A stretch of 64,000 nt of DNA from an uncultured Prevotellaceae bacterium (GCA_902794405.1 CADBHI010000002.1:16692-80691), one strand, 5' to 3'. Counted from the first letter of the stretch, positions 51,832 to 60,823 are shown. Numbers and translations are program-made. The notes: generated by a model from the sequence alone, not told the origin.

Positions 51832-53418
51832 TTACTTGTTGTCCACAGCGGCCTGCTCAATGGGCAGACACTTCTTGTAGTTCTCAATGTACTTCTCGAA
51901 ACCAGCCACATCCTCGGCGGTGGGAGCAATCGAGACTCCCGTGTTGCCTGCAAATACCACTTCCTCCAAGTAGTCGGCCAGGCTCTTGCCATTTTTATTA
52001 ATAAGGTATCCGGCCAGCAGGGCAATACCCCATGCACCACCTTCGCCAGCAGTCTCCATTACCGAAATCGGTGAGTTGAGGGCGGCAGCCAGCATGCGCT
52101 GACCTACGCCGGCAGTTTTAAAGTAGCCGCCGTGACCAGTGATGCGGTCTACGCGAATCATCTCGTCCTTGAACAGGATGTCGTTACCAATCTTCAGCAC
52201 GCCGATGGCACCGTAGAGGTTGGCACGCATGAAGTTGGCCAGATTAAACTTGTCATTGGCCGAGCGGACAAAGAGGGGACGGCCATCGGCCAAACCCGTT
52301 ACAGGCTCACCGCTGACGTAGTTGTAGGCCATCAGACCACCACAGTCGGTGTCACCCTCCAGAGCCTTGTTGAACAGCTTGCCGTAGAGCTCGTTCATGT
52401 CGACGGGAACACCGAGCAGTTGCTGGTACTCCTTGAACAGACCGACCCAGGCGTTGATGTCAGAGGTACAGTTGTTGCAGTGAACCATAGCCACCAGGCT
52501 TCCGTCGGGCGTGGTCACCATGTCAATCATCTCGTAGGGCTTAGACAGCGGCTTCTCCAGCACAATCATCGAGAACGACGAGGTGCCGGCGCTTACGTTA
52601 CCTGTGCGCTGCTTCACGGCGTTTGTGGCCACCATGCCTGTGCCGGCATCGCCCTCAGGGGGACAAACGGGACTGCCGGGCTTCAAGTGACCGCTTACGT
52701 CGAGCTTCTTCGCACCCTCGGGAGTCAGGAAACCGGCGCTGTCGCCAGCATTCAGGCTCTTGGGCAGGATGTCGAGCAATCTAAAGGGTAAACCTTTAGA
52801 GGCGAGAATCTGGTCAAACTTCTCAACCATCGTGGCGTCGTAAGTCTTCGTGGCGGGGTCAACGGGAATCATACCGGAGGCATCGCCAACGCCGAGCACG
52901 AACTCGCCCGTCACCTGCCAGTGTACATATCCTGCCAGCGTAGTCAGATACTTGATGTCTGTTACATGCTCGTTGTTATCGAGGATGCACTGATACAGGT
53001 GGCTGATGCTCCAGCGCAGTGGAATGTTGTAGTTGAACAGCTCCGAAAGCTCAGCGGCGGCCTTGCCCGTATTGGTGTTGCGCCATGTGCGGAAGGGCAC
53101 TAAGATCTCCTGTTTCTCATTGAAGGCCATGTAGCCGTGCATCATGGCTGAGAAGCCAATGGCGGCCAGCGACTCAATCTCGCAGTCATACTGCTTCAGC
53201 ACGTCCTTGCGCAGCTCGGCGTAGCAGTCCTGCAGTCCATACCAGATAGCTTCGATGCTATAGGTCCACAGTCCGTCCACGAGCTGGTTCTCCCACTCGT
53301 GTGAGCCCTGAGCAATGGGTTTGTTGTCTTGGTCGATGAGCACGGCCTTGATGCGTGTGGAACCGAATTCGATTCCCAAGATGGCTTTTCCAGCCTCGAT
53401 AGTTTGTTTTGCGGTCAT
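51832..53418 (-). CDS. FGGY-family carbohydrate kinase (Bacteroidetes pentulokinase, ribulokinase-like)
   Basis: 528 residues, longer than and distinct from xylB. Phosphate loop GIEFGSTRIKAVLID (14-28), IGFSAMMHGYM, CPPEGDAGTGMVATNA with the catalytic Asp, NVSAGTSSFSMIVLE for the adenosine site and METAGEGGAWGIALLAGYL near the end. From memory this resembles the Bacteroides ribulokinase of the arabinose pathway, but araA or araD are not in this window, so the substrate is left open. Good promoter; single-gene unit. Confidence 0.85.
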   Translation of the reverse strand: MTAKQTIEAGKAILGIEFGSTRIKAVLIDQDNKPIAQGSHEWENQLVDGLWTYSIEAIWYGLQDCYAELRKDVLKQYDCEIESLAAIGFSAMMHGYMAFNEKQEILVPFRTWRNTNTGKAAAELSELFNYNIPLRWSISHLYQCILDNNEHVTDIKYLTTLAGYVHWQVTGEFVLGVGDASGMIPVDPATKTYDATMVEKFDQILASKGLPFRLLDILPKSLNAGDSAGFLTPEGAKKLDVSGHLKPGSPVCPPEGDAGTGMVATNAVKQRTGNVSAGTSSFSMIVLEKPLSKPYEMIDMVTTPDGSLVAMVHCNNCTSDINAWVGLFKEYQQLLGVPVDMNELYGKLFNKALEGDTDCGGLMAYNYVSGEPVTGLADGRPLFVRSANDKFNLANFMRANLYGAIGVLKIGNDILFKDEMIRVDRITGHGGYFKTAGVGQRMLAAALNSPISVMETAGEGGAWGIALLAGYLINKNGKSLADYLEEVVFAGNTGVSIAPTAEDVAGFEKYIENYKKCLPIEQAAVDNK

Positions 53419-53448
53419 TGTTATTCAGTTTTAAGGGTTTCTGAACTG

Positions 53449-53480
53449 CAAAAGTAGCTTATTTTCTTCAAATAACCAAA
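53449..53480 (-). promoter_or_regulatory. Promoter of the FGGY kinase gene
   Basis: Minus strand TTTG (53477-53480), 20 bases, TACTTTTG (53449-53456); ATG at 53418. Confidence 0.7.
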
Positions 53481-53618
53481 CTTTTCCTTATTTTTTATGC
53501 CTTTTTTAATAAGGTATGTATGGCATTCCCTCTTCGTTCCCGCAGTTCATTCTGTATTCTGCATAAAAATTCCCGCTTGGGGCGAAAAGCCTTACGCGGG
53601 AACCAATGAAAGGAGGAG

Positions 53619-53691
53619 TGGTACCTCCAGGAATCGAACCGGGGACACACGGATTTTCAGTCCGATGCTCTACCAACTGAGCTAAGGCATC
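53619..53691 (-). tRNA. tRNA-Phe (GAA)
   Basis: 73-nt cloverleaf, anticodon GAA in loop CTGAAAA, D arm TAGCTCAGTTGGTAGAGC, T loop TTCGATT. Several stem positions do not pair: A2-C71 in the acceptor, T27-T43 in the anticodon stem and C51-T63 in the T stem; G4-T69 is a wobble. CCA is present in the genome only as CA after position 73. Confidence 0.85.
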
Positions 53692-53706
53692 TTTCGTTTG
53701 CGGGTG

Positions 53707-53738
53707 CAAAGGTACGACTTTTTTTTGTATTCTGCAAA
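53707..53738 (-). promoter_or_regulatory. Promoter of tRNA-Phe
   Basis: Minus strand TTTG (53735-53738), 20 bases, TACCTTTG (53707-53714), followed by GCACCCGCAAA as at tRNA-fMet. Confidence 0.75.
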
Positions 53739-53772
53739 CTTTTTGGGAATTATTTTCCGAAAAAAGTGTATT

Positions 53773-54894
53773 TTACCCCTTTTCCTTCAGGAAAGGCAAC
53801 CGTCGGGCTTGTTCCATCATAATTTCTGCCATGATTTCGTTGTTGGGCGAAGGGCCGTCAATGGTTTCGAACATATTGCGCAGGCCTACCAAACCGCCTC
53901 CGGTCTTTAGAATCTGTACGATGCAGATATTCTGTATGCCGATGGTCTCGGCCAGAATGTCGATGTCTGTGGAGCCAATCTGGAAAAGCGCCAACTTGTA
54001 GGCGTTGTCGTGGTGTTCGCTTATGAGCCGTTCCACATCGGCCAACGTCTTCATACCCACTTGCCGGAGTACAGACAGATAGGGCAGGTAGGAAGCTGGG
54101 TGCAGCTCTGCCTGGTTGATGGCCGCTATCTTACGGTTGAGTTCCTGGAACGGTTGACGACTCAGATAGGAACGGAAGGTATCGCCGTCAAGAGGAACTT
54201 CTTCAAGTTTGCCCTTTTTCAGCAGGCTCTGTACGCGGCGGCGATAGTCGTTGATGGAGTTACGGATGCGACTGAATTCGTTGTCAGCGAGTTCGAGCAT
54301 GCCTGCCAGTCGGCTTAGATTACGGTGATACTCCATAGGAGTCTCAATTTCAGATTTGTAGCCAATGTCGTGCTGGATGGCTGACCAAACGTGCTGCAGA
54401 GCTGTTCGAATCTGGAACTCAAAGGGAATCTGATTGAGGTTGGGGTATTCTGGGTCGTAATAGATTTCCTTCGGAATACGGCAGATGTAGTGCAGGGAGT
54501 TATAACCGAAACTGTCGAACTGGTGCATTTTCCGCTTGTCGACGGAATTGTCCCAGTCCACCTCAAACAGTGTCTCGGTAATGGCGGCAATGCGGTCGAC
54601 GTCTTCGTTGTAGAAGGCGATGATTCGAGCGCCAAAGATGTCGGTGATGTCAGTAATACAATTATATTTATGCCCCTTGCGCTGGAGTTTTCCGACCAGA
54701 CTTTTCTCTGTCTTGATTCGCGACTCCATGCTGTTGAGCTCGATATCGCTGTTGTTGACAATTTCCGAGAGTTTCTGCATGGCTACTTCACGCAGTTTCA
54801 GGAATTCCGGGTATCTCTCCCGGTATTCCTGAAGCAGCATACTTGCATGAAGGTCAAGACCGTAGTCTTCCATAGTCTTGATGTCGTTATACAA
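53773..54894 (-). CDS. RelA/SpoT-domain (p)ppGpp synthetase-like protein
   Basis: 373 residues. The synthetase-like domain covers about 50-210: TEKSLVGKLQRKGHKYNCIT, DITDIFGARIIAFYNEDVD, DSFGYNSLHYICRIPK (GY-x-SLH) and IPFEFQIRTALQHVWSAIQH (E-x-QIRT). There is no HD hydrolase domain or TGS/ACT region. The last 150 residues are helical and specific to this group. Longer than small alarmone synthetases. The start overlaps the STAS gene stop by 8 bp. Catalysis is plausible, since the key residues are present, but not proven. Confidence 0.83.
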   Translation of the reverse strand: MYNDIKTMEDYGLDLHASMLLQEYRERYPEFLKLREVAMQKLSEIVNNSDIELNSMESRIKTEKSLVGKLQRKGHKYNCITDITDIFGARIIAFYNEDVDRIAAITETLFEVDWDNSVDKRKMHQFDSFGYNSLHYICRIPKEIYYDPEYPNLNQIPFEFQIRTALQHVWSAIQHDIGYKSEIETPMEYHRNLSRLAGMLELADNEFSRIRNSINDYRRRVQSLLKKGKLEEVPLDGDTFRSYLSRQPFQELNRKIAAINQAELHPASYLPYLSVLRQVGMKTLADVERLISEHHDNAYKLALFQIGSTDIDILAETIGIQNICIVQILKTGGGLVGLRNMFETIDGPSPNNEIMAEIMMEQARRLPFLKEKG

Positions 54895-55189
54895 TCTCGA
54901 ACAGATTGAAGAAGCCCGTCATCATGAACACCTTCTTGATTTCGTCGTTGATGTTCTTAATGATAACCTTGCCACCTTTCAATGAGGTTTCCTTGCGCAG
55001 GGCGAGGAACAGGCGTAAGCCGGAGCTGCTGATATACTCCAGGTTTGTGCAGTCGAGCGTAATCTCCTTGTCGGCATTTTCCATCAGGGGAGTCATGTTC
55101 TGCTGTGCTGAGATAGCAGCAGGAGTGTCAAGACGACCGTTGAATTCGGCTACATAGCCGCCATTCTCTTCATTAATCTTAATTTCCAT
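54887..55189 (-). CDS. STAS-domain anti-sigma factor antagonist
   Basis: 100 residues, a single STAS domain: GYVAEFNGRLDTPAAISAQ, EITLDCTNLEYISSSGLRLF with the phosphorylatable Ser in SSSG, then KVIIKNINDEIKKVFMMTGF. Partner of RsbW-like kinases, one of which is encoded 30 bp upstream. Works by binding the kinase when unphosphorylated. No sigma factor or PP2C phosphatase gene is in view. Confidence 0.92.
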   Translation of the reverse strand: MEIKINEENGGYVAEFNGRLDTPAAISAQQNMTPLMENADKEITLDCTNLEYISSSGLRLFLALRKETSLKGGKVIIKNINDEIKKVFMMTGFFNLFEIV

Positions 55190-55219
55190 AATGATTTCTT
55201 TTTTAATTATACCTATTTA

Positions 55220-55639
55220 TTATATATGCTTTTTAAGGGTAAGAATGTTCTTACCATCACGATATTCATATACGACGTCATCCATGATCTGACGTATCAA
55301 ATGAATGCCAAGTCCACCTATCGGACGCTCTTCGGCAGAGAGCGTCGTATCGACCTCGCCCTTGTCGGTAGGGTCAAACGGTTGTCCACTATCACTGATA
55401 ATGAAATCAATATGGCCGTTGCCGGAAACAACATCAATATCAACCAAGCCTTCCGTTCCTTGAGGGTAGGCGTAACTCATCACATTGACGACGGCCTCCT
55501 CTAAAGCAAGGTTCAGGCTCATGGTAGTGGCCATATCGATCCCAGCCTCCTCGCACACACCGTCGATAAACTCGTTGAGCTGTGGCACTGTGTTGATATC
55601 GTTGGGAAGCGTCAGGTGGCGTTGTTGTATAGCATCCAT
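55220..55639 (-). CDS. RsbW-like serine kinase/anti-sigma factor (HATPase_c_2)
   Basis: 139 residues from ATG 55639 (MDAIQQRHLTLPNDINTVPQ); a longer frame from 55705 would overlap the upstream gene. GHKL ATPase boxes: N box LNLALEEAVVNVMSYAYP, G1 IISDSGQPFDP, G2 IGGLGIHLIRQIMDDVVYE. Phosphorylates or sequesters the STAS partner encoded next. Begins 14 bp after the Na+-pump beta-subunit gene, so it shares that transcript. Confidence 0.9.
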   Translation of the reverse strand: MDAIQQRHLTLPNDINTVPQLNEFIDGVCEEAGIDMATTMSLNLALEEAVVNVMSYAYPQGTEGLVDIDVVSGNGHIDFIISDSGQPFDPTDKGEVDTTLSAEERPIGGLGIHLIRQIMDDVVYEYRDGKNILTLKKHI

Positions 55640-55652
55640 AGGCGTGAGATAT

Positions 55653-56810
55653 TTATGACAGGAATCCGAGTAGAGCACCTGCGGCAACGGCAGAGCCGAT
55701 GACACCGGCCACGTTGGGACCCATAGCGTGCATGAGCAGGAAGTTGTGGCGGTCGTATTCTAAGCCGAGGTTATTTGAGATGCGGGCTGCCATCGGAACG
55801 GCCGATACACCGGCATTACCAATCAGCGGATTCAGCTTCTTCTCCTTCGGTAAGAACAGGTTCATCACCTTCACGAAGCATACGCCTGAAGCCGTAGCAA
55901 TGGCGAAGGCGAAGGCACCGATGATGAAGATGAAAACGGTGTTCAGCGTCAGGAACTCGGAGGCCTGAGTAGAGCAACCTACGGTGAGACCGAGCAGCAT
56001 GACGACGATGTCGTTCAGCGCAGCACCGGCAGTCTTAGCCAGACGGGTTGTCTTACCACTCTCCTTCAGCAGGTTACCGAAGAACAGCATACCCAGCAGG
56101 GGAAGTCCCGAGGGCACGATGAACGTGGTGAGCAGCAGTCCGATGATGGGGAACAGGATGCGTTCTGTCTGAGATACATTGCGGGCAGGCTTCATCTTGA
56201 TGGTACGCTCCTTCTCGGTGGTGAGCAGTCGCATGAGGGGGGGCTGAATCAGCGGCACAAGTGCCATGTATGAGTAGGCACAGACGGCGATAGCACCCAT
56301 CAGGTTCGGGGCAAGCTTCGATGAGAGGAAGATGGCTGTGGGACCGTCAGCACCACCGATGATAGCGATACCTGCGGCCTGCGAAGGCTCGAAGCCTAAG
56401 GCCAATGCCACCATGTAGGCACCGAAAATGCCAAACTGGGCAGCAGCACCGATAAGCATCAACTTCGGATTGGCCAGCAGGGCCGTGAAGTCGGTCATGG
56501 CGCCAATGCCGAGGAAGATGAGCGGTGGGTACCAGCCCTGTCGTACACCTTGGTAGAAGATATTGAGCACGGAGTTGTCCTCATAGAGGCCAATCTCCAG
56601 TCCTGCGTCAGCGCGGAAGGGGATGTTTCCTAAGATGATGCCCAGTCCGATGGGAACGAGCAGCAGCGGTTCGAAGTCCTTCTTGATGGCGAGCCAGATG
56701 AAGAAGGCACCGACGGCAATCATAATGAGGTTGCCCACTGTGGCGTTGGCAAACGCCGTGTAGGTCAGAAACTCATTGAAATTCTGTATGATAAACTGTC
56801 CTAAATCCAT
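55653..56810 (-). CDS. Na+-translocating decarboxylase beta subunit (OadB/MmdB family)
   Basis: 385-residue integral membrane protein with about 10 helices that couples decarboxylation of oxaloacetate or methylmalonyl-CoA to Na+ export. Signatures: FLGIGAMTDFTALLANPKLM, GGADGPTAIFLSSKLAP with the ion-binding Asp, and LIGNAGVSAVPMAARISNNL near the C-terminus. Encoded after the biotin carrier and gamma subunit in one operon. With mutAB nearby, methylmalonyl-CoA is the likely substrate, but the alpha subunit is not in this window. Confidence 0.93.
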   Translation of the reverse strand: MDLGQFIIQNFNEFLTYTAFANATVGNLIMIAVGAFFIWLAIKKDFEPLLLVPIGLGIILGNIPFRADAGLEIGLYEDNSVLNIFYQGVRQGWYPPLIFLGIGAMTDFTALLANPKLMLIGAAAQFGIFGAYMVALALGFEPSQAAGIAIIGGADGPTAIFLSSKLAPNLMGAIAVCAYSYMALVPLIQPPLMRLLTTEKERTIKMKPARNVSQTERILFPIIGLLLTTFIVPSGLPLLGMLFFGNLLKESGKTTRLAKTAGAALNDIVVMLLGLTVGCSTQASEFLTLNTVFIFIIGAFAFAIATASGVCFVKVMNLFLPKEKKLNPLIGNAGVSAVPMAARISNNLGLEYDRHNFLLMHAMGPNVAGVIGSAVAAGALLGFLS

Positions 56811-56840
56811 AATAGTGAATTGTGCATTGTGAATTGTGCA

Positions 56841-57299
56841 TTATCCGATGGTTAGGAGTACGGAGCCTTCCATAACGGTATCGCCCTGCTTGACGGTAAT
56901 CGATGTGACAGTGCCGGCATACTCAGCCTCGATGTTGTTCTGCATCTTCATGGCTTCGAGCACGAGCACGACATCTCCAACGTTGACCTGCTGGCCTACC
57001 TGTACCTTCACCTCGGTGATGGTGCCAGGCAGCGGAGCCTTAATGGGAGAGCCAGCTCCGATAGGAACTCCGGACTGTGCTGGAGCAGCGGGAGCTGCTG
57101 GCGGCGGGGTAGGGGCAGCGGCCTTTGGAGCCTCTACCTTTGGACGGGTCATAGTAGGATGCTTAGCTGCATTGATGGGTTTCTGCAGCTCTACCTCAAA
57201 CGGTATTCCGTTCACATTTACCTTTGCGATGTTGCCTTCTACTTCTTCAATTTCTACTTCGTAGTCGACACCCTGTACTTTATATTGATACTTGTTCAT
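56841..57299 (-). CDS. Biotin carboxyl carrier subunit of the Na+ pump decarboxylase
   Basis: 152 residues. An N-terminal 45-residue domain, a Pro/Ala-rich linker (about 50-75), then a biotinyl domain with GTITEVKVQVGQQVNVGDVV and the biotinylation site EAMKM (Lys). This is the MmdC/GcdC arrangement. Lies between the gamma and beta subunit genes. Confidence 0.93.
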   Translation of the reverse strand: MNKYQYKVQGVDYEVEIEEVEGNIAKVNVNGIPFEVELQKPINAAKHPTMTRPKVEAPKAAAPTPPPAAPAAPAQSGVPIGAGSPIKAPLPGTITEVKVQVGQQVNVGDVVLVLEAMKMQNNIEAEYAGTVTSITVKQGDTVMEGSVLLTIG

Positions 57300-57330
57300 C
57301 TCGTTTATTTTCGATTAATTAATTTTCGAT

Positions 57331-58299
57331 TTATTGGTGGAACTGCGTCATTTGGTGGAACTCGTCGTTCCAGGGCGATGAGGTTTTCTGCTTGATGGTG
57401 ATGATACCCGATTCCACATCGTGGACATCGTCCTCATACTGTTTCAGGGCCATACCGATGACAGCTATATAGACTTCCTTGTCGATACCCTTGGTCTTCA
57501 GGCCCTCCTGCAGAATGACACCAGTCTTATGGCCAATCTCGGCTGTCTTTTCAACAGTCTTGGTGATGGGCTTGATAGGTTGAGTGTTGGCCACCTTCTT
57601 TGCCGTCTCCATGTGGCGCATCAGCAGTCCGAAGAGCGAGAAGAAGATGAACAATACGGCCAGACAGGTAAAGACGATACCCATGGCCAGCAGGGTGATG
57701 CCGAAGCCGTAGGGGTCTTCGCGCTTCAGCTTGGCATCTTTGGTTTCATCGGTCTTGATGAAGTTCTCGGTACCTGGTGTTACGTTCTGGGCTGACTTCA
57801 CCTTCCAATACTGGCCTTGGCGAGCATACGACTGGTCGGCAGAAAGAGCCGGAATGGTAACAGAGTCAATCAGTTCCACAGCATTGCCGTTGTAGAGAGC
57901 AATCCACACTGGCTCCGACATGGGAATCTTCAGTGAGAGGTGCAACTTACCCTGGGCAGGGTTGGAGTTGCCGTAGAAGACGATGTGCTGACGACCGCCT
58001 AAGTTAGTACGAGTATCACCGGAAGGGATGACGCTCATTCGCTTGATGCGTTCGGGCACGCTCATCTTGGAGTCGAGCACGCTACGGTCGGTAGTGAGAT
58101 ACATTCCGCGGATGTTGTAGGTCGTGAATGAGGTGTTTTCCAACTCAATCCATGCCTCACGTGCTCCAAATTCGTCCTGAATGCTGGCTGTGTTATTGGT
58201 CAGCACTTCGTTGATAACGATGTTCTTGGCTCCTTGGCCGAACATCACGGAAGTGCCTGTCAGCAATAATGCGCCGCAAAGTAATCCGAATTTATTCAT
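57331..58299 (-). CDS. OadG-like gamma subunit with an N-terminal lamin-tail domain
   Basis: 322 residues, far longer than classic OadG (about 80-120). Signal peptide (LLCGALLLTGTSVMFGQ), then a periplasmic lamin-tail (LTD) domain of about 170 residues (NIVINEVLTNNTASIQDEFG, AWIELENTS). One membrane helix follows (ITLLAMGIVFTCLAVLFIFF), then a cytoplasmic OadG-like tail (EVYIAVIGMALKQYEDD). Likely anchors and assembles the pump; the LTD may bind an envelope partner. This fusion occurs in other Bacteroidetes by my recollection. Confidence 0.85.
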   Translation of the reverse strand: MNKFGLLCGALLLTGTSVMFGQGAKNIVINEVLTNNTASIQDEFGAREAWIELENTSFTTYNIRGMYLTTDRSVLDSKMSVPERIKRMSVIPSGDTRTNLGGRQHIVFYGNSNPAQGKLHLSLKIPMSEPVWIALYNGNAVELIDSVTIPALSADQSYARQGQYWKVKSAQNVTPGTENFIKTDETKDAKLKREDPYGFGITLLAMGIVFTCLAVLFIFFSLFGLLMRHMETAKKVANTQPIKPITKTVEKTAEIGHKTGVILQEGLKTKGIDKEVYIAVIGMALKQYEDDVHDVESGIITIKQKTSSPWNDEFHQMTQFHQ

Positions 58300-58331
58300 T
58301 TCTTTTTGTCGTGTATTATATTAAGTTGTTT

Positions 58332-60023
58332 TTAGCCACAAAAGAATAGTACCACCATCTGGGCCGTCAGGATTCGCAGGAACATAGCGAGCGGATAGAC
58401 CGTCGAGTAGCCCAGTGCGGGAGCATCCTTCGAGCAGATACTGTTGGCGTAGGCCAGTGCTGGTGGGTCGGTGTATGTACCTGCCAGCATACCGGCGATG
58501 GTGAAGTAGTTGAACTTGAACCGCAGGCGCGCTATTGTACCTACGATCAGTATCGGGATGATGGTGATGATGAAACCTGTCAATACGTAGTAGAGACCAT
58601 TACCCTCGAACACTGTCACGAAGAATGAGGCACCCGCCTTGATGCCTACCGACGCTAAGAACAGCACCAGTCCAATCTCGCGTAGCATCATGTTGGCCGA
58701 CGTCGAGGTGTAAGTGACGAGTTTGATCTTATAGCCGTAACGTCCTATCAGGATAGCGATGATAAGCGGACCACCGGCCAGACCGAGTTTCAAGGGAACA
58801 GGCATGCCGGGAATGGCCAGCGGGTAAGAACCGAAAATAAGTCCGAGGAAGATGCCCACGAAGATGGTGGCGATGTTGGGCGCATTCAGTCGGCGCACGC
58901 TATTGCCCATCTTGTTGGCCACACGGTCGACAGCATCTTCAGGACCTACCACCATAATCCTGTCGCCCACCTGTAAGGGCAACGATGCAGATGCAAAAAG
59001 GTCCATTCCGTGTCGGGTCAGTCGGGTGACGTTCACACCGTGGACGCTGGAGAAGTGCAGCGATGCCAGTGTCTTGCCATTAATGGCGGGGTTGGTGACG
59101 AGAATTCGCTTCGACACCAGTGGCTGATCCTGTTGCTCAAAGTCGATGTCGAGCTTCGGGCCGATGAAGGCGGTGATGGCCTCCTGGTCGGCTTCAGCAC
59201 AGACTATCAACATTTGGTCGCCTAAATGGAATATCGTGTCGCGGTTAGGAATCGACAGTTCACCGTTGTGTACGATGCGCGACACCACGAAGTCGCGGTT
59301 CAAGAAATCGTGAACCTGCAACAGCGTCTTGCCTTCCAGGTACTGGTTCGTCACCTCTAAGTGCATCTTGTATGGCTTCTTATTGGCATTGGTCTCGTCC
59401 AGGGCTGCAAGGGCTTCTTCCTCATTCTCCAGTTTCACCTTACATATATATCTGACAAGGATGGTGGCTCCGATGATGCCCAATACACCCAATGGATAGG
59501 CGCAGGCATAGGCCGAAGCGATGGGGGGAGCCGTGTTGCCGAATACAGTGCTTAATGCTTCGTTGGCGGCACCAAGACCAGGCGTGTTGGTGACGGCTCC
59601 GTACAGGGTACCTACCATCATTGGCAATGCCATCTTGTCTGTGGTGTCAAAGAAGATGTAATAGCAGGCAAACATCACTACAATGTTCAGAAGAATAGCT
59701 GTCATTGCCAGACCATTCAACTTGATACCCGTAGTGCCAAAACTTTCGAAGAAACCAGGACCTACCTGCAAACCAATCATGAAAACAAACAGAATGAGTC
59801 CGAAATCTTGGACAAAAGTCAGAATGTCATTGGGAGCTGTGAAACCAATATGACCAGCTACGATGCCAGCGAAGAGTACGAAAGTGACACCGAGTGAAAT
59901 TCCGAAGATCTTGATTTTACCCAAGTAGACACCAATAGCGATAACCACAGCATATAACAGTGCAATGTGAGCTACCGAATCGGTCGCCGTGAACAAGTTT
60001 GTCAGCCATTGAAATGATGCCAT
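58332..60023 (-). CDS. AspT/YbjL-type transporter with two TrkA-C domains
   Basis: 563 residues of the aspartate:alanine exchanger (AAE) family. Two membrane halves of five or six helices each (N-terminal: [21 protein letters not shown]-terminal: [20 protein letters not shown]) flank two RCK_C domains (about 205-275 and 290-370, with LIVCAEADQ and IMVVGPEDA). The repeated motif GAVTNTPGL and GTYTDPPAL mark both halves. In B12-dependent propionate formers it may export a C4 dicarboxylate such as succinate (inference). It heads the operon before the Na+ pump genes. Confidence 0.9.
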   Translation of the reverse strand: MASFQWLTNLFTATDSVAHIALLYAVVIAIGVYLGKIKIFGISLGVTFVLFAGIVAGHIGFTAPNDILTFVQDFGLILFVFMIGLQVGPGFFESFGTTGIKLNGLAMTAILLNIVVMFACYYIFFDTTDKMALPMMVGTLYGAVTNTPGLGAANEALSTVFGNTAPPIASAYACAYPLGVLGIIGATILVRYICKVKLENEEEALAALDETNANKKPYKMHLEVTNQYLEGKTLLQVHDFLNRDFVVSRIVHNGELSIPNRDTIFHLGDQMLIVCAEADQEAITAFIGPKLDIDFEQQDQPLVSKRILVTNPAINGKTLASLHFSSVHGVNVTRLTRHGMDLFASASLPLQVGDRIMVVGPEDAVDRVANKMGNSVRRLNAPNIATIFVGIFLGLIFGSYPLAIPGMPVPLKLGLAGGPLIIAILIGRYGYKIKLVTYTSTSANMMLREIGLVLFLASVGIKAGASFFVTVFEGNGLYYVLTGFIITIIPILIVGTIARLRFKFNYFTIAGMLAGTYTDPPALAYANSICSKDAPALGYSTVYPLAMFLRILTAQMVVLFFCG

Positions 60024-60040
60024 ATCATGTAAATCTTAAA

Positions 60041-60075
60041 ATTTTGCGCAAAGTTAGTAAGAAATTGCGCAAAAT
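60041..60075. promoter_or_regulatory. Operator-like inverted repeat over the transporter/Na+ pump promoter
   Basis: ATTTTGCGCAA (60041-60051) and TTGCGCAAAAT (60065-60075) are a perfect 11-bp inverted repeat with a 13-base spacer. The minus-strand -7 box TAACTTTG (60049-60056) lies between and over the left arm, so a bound protein would block the promoter. Confidence 0.6.
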
Positions 60076-60114
60076 CACCATTCTTGTGCAAGTATTTTTG
60101 GTCTTTTAACTTCT

Positions 60115-60744
60115 TTAACGTTCAAAGTGCTGATAGTCTTTGCTGCTGGACCACGAACCGCCCCACTTGAAGCCGTGTTTGATAAACAGCTGGTAGCACA
60201 GGTCGCCTTTCTCAATTTTGTAGGGCCACCTCTTCGCACGGTTGGCATATTTTCGGGCGTTGGCGGGTTGGACAATAAGGGTTCCGTCCTTCCCACGTTT
60301 TACATACGGATTATACAAAGGATTGATGTCAATAGCCATCCCTAATGAATGTTTCGATAACTTTTGGGAGCCGGCAATAGTGCGGTAGTTGAAACAGCTG
60401 GTGTTATTGGCCTGCATCGAGCGTTCGTCATCGGCCTCATACTCGTCTATCAGTCGCATTCGCTCAATAGGATATTTCTGCTTATAAAGTTCTTGAAAGA
60501 TTTCTTTTAAATCATTGGAAATCTTCTTATTACAAACTATCTCACCTATGTACTCTTCGCCATTTTCATCGTAGTGTGAAAGTCTTAAGTAGCGCAGCTC
60601 TGAACGGTCGACTGTACAATTATTCTTATACGACTTCCCTTGCATCCGCAGGAACACTGCGTCGCTGATGGTATCGATGGTGAATGTCTGGCCGTTTACA
60701 TTAAGAGAGACAACCCAAAGGATAAAACAGGCTATTTTTTTCAT
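60115..60744 (-). CDS. M15-type D-Ala-D-Ala carboxypeptidase-like protein
   Basis: 209 residues with a signal peptide (MKKIACFILWVVSLNVNGQ). The Peptidase_M15 core has LSKHSLGMAIDINPLYNPYV with zinc-binding His and Asp, and the last His in FIKHGFKWGGSW. Acts on peptidoglycan stem peptides in the periplasm, or is an endolysin-like housekeeping enzyme. Divergent from mutA. Promoter -7 TATCTTTG at 60753-60760 leaves a very short leader. Confidence 0.85.
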   Translation of the reverse strand: MKKIACFILWVVSLNVNGQTFTIDTISDAVFLRMQGKSYKNNCTVDRSELRYLRLSHYDENGEEYIGEIVCNKKISNDLKEIFQELYKQKYPIERMRLIDEYEADDERSMQANNTSCFNYRTIAGSQKLSKHSLGMAIDINPLYNPYVKRGKDGTLIVQPANARKYANRAKRWPYKIEKGDLCYQLFIKHGFKWGGSWSSSKDYQHFER

Positions 60745-60752
60745 TTCAGCTG

Positions 60753-60760
60753 CAAAGATA
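60753..60760 (-). promoter_or_regulatory. -7 box of the M15 peptidase gene
   Basis: Minus strand TATCTTTG, exact to TAnnTTTG, eight bases before the ATG at 60744. Confidence 0.5.
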
Positions 60761-60823
60761 CGAATAATCTTTGTATAAAACTATAATATTTACTAAAATA
60801 TTCTTTTGTTCGGAAAAAGTTTG

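Noticed and set aside
52132-52791. 219-residue plus-strand frame inside the FGGY kinase gene
   Set aside because: Antisense shadow of a complete kinase.
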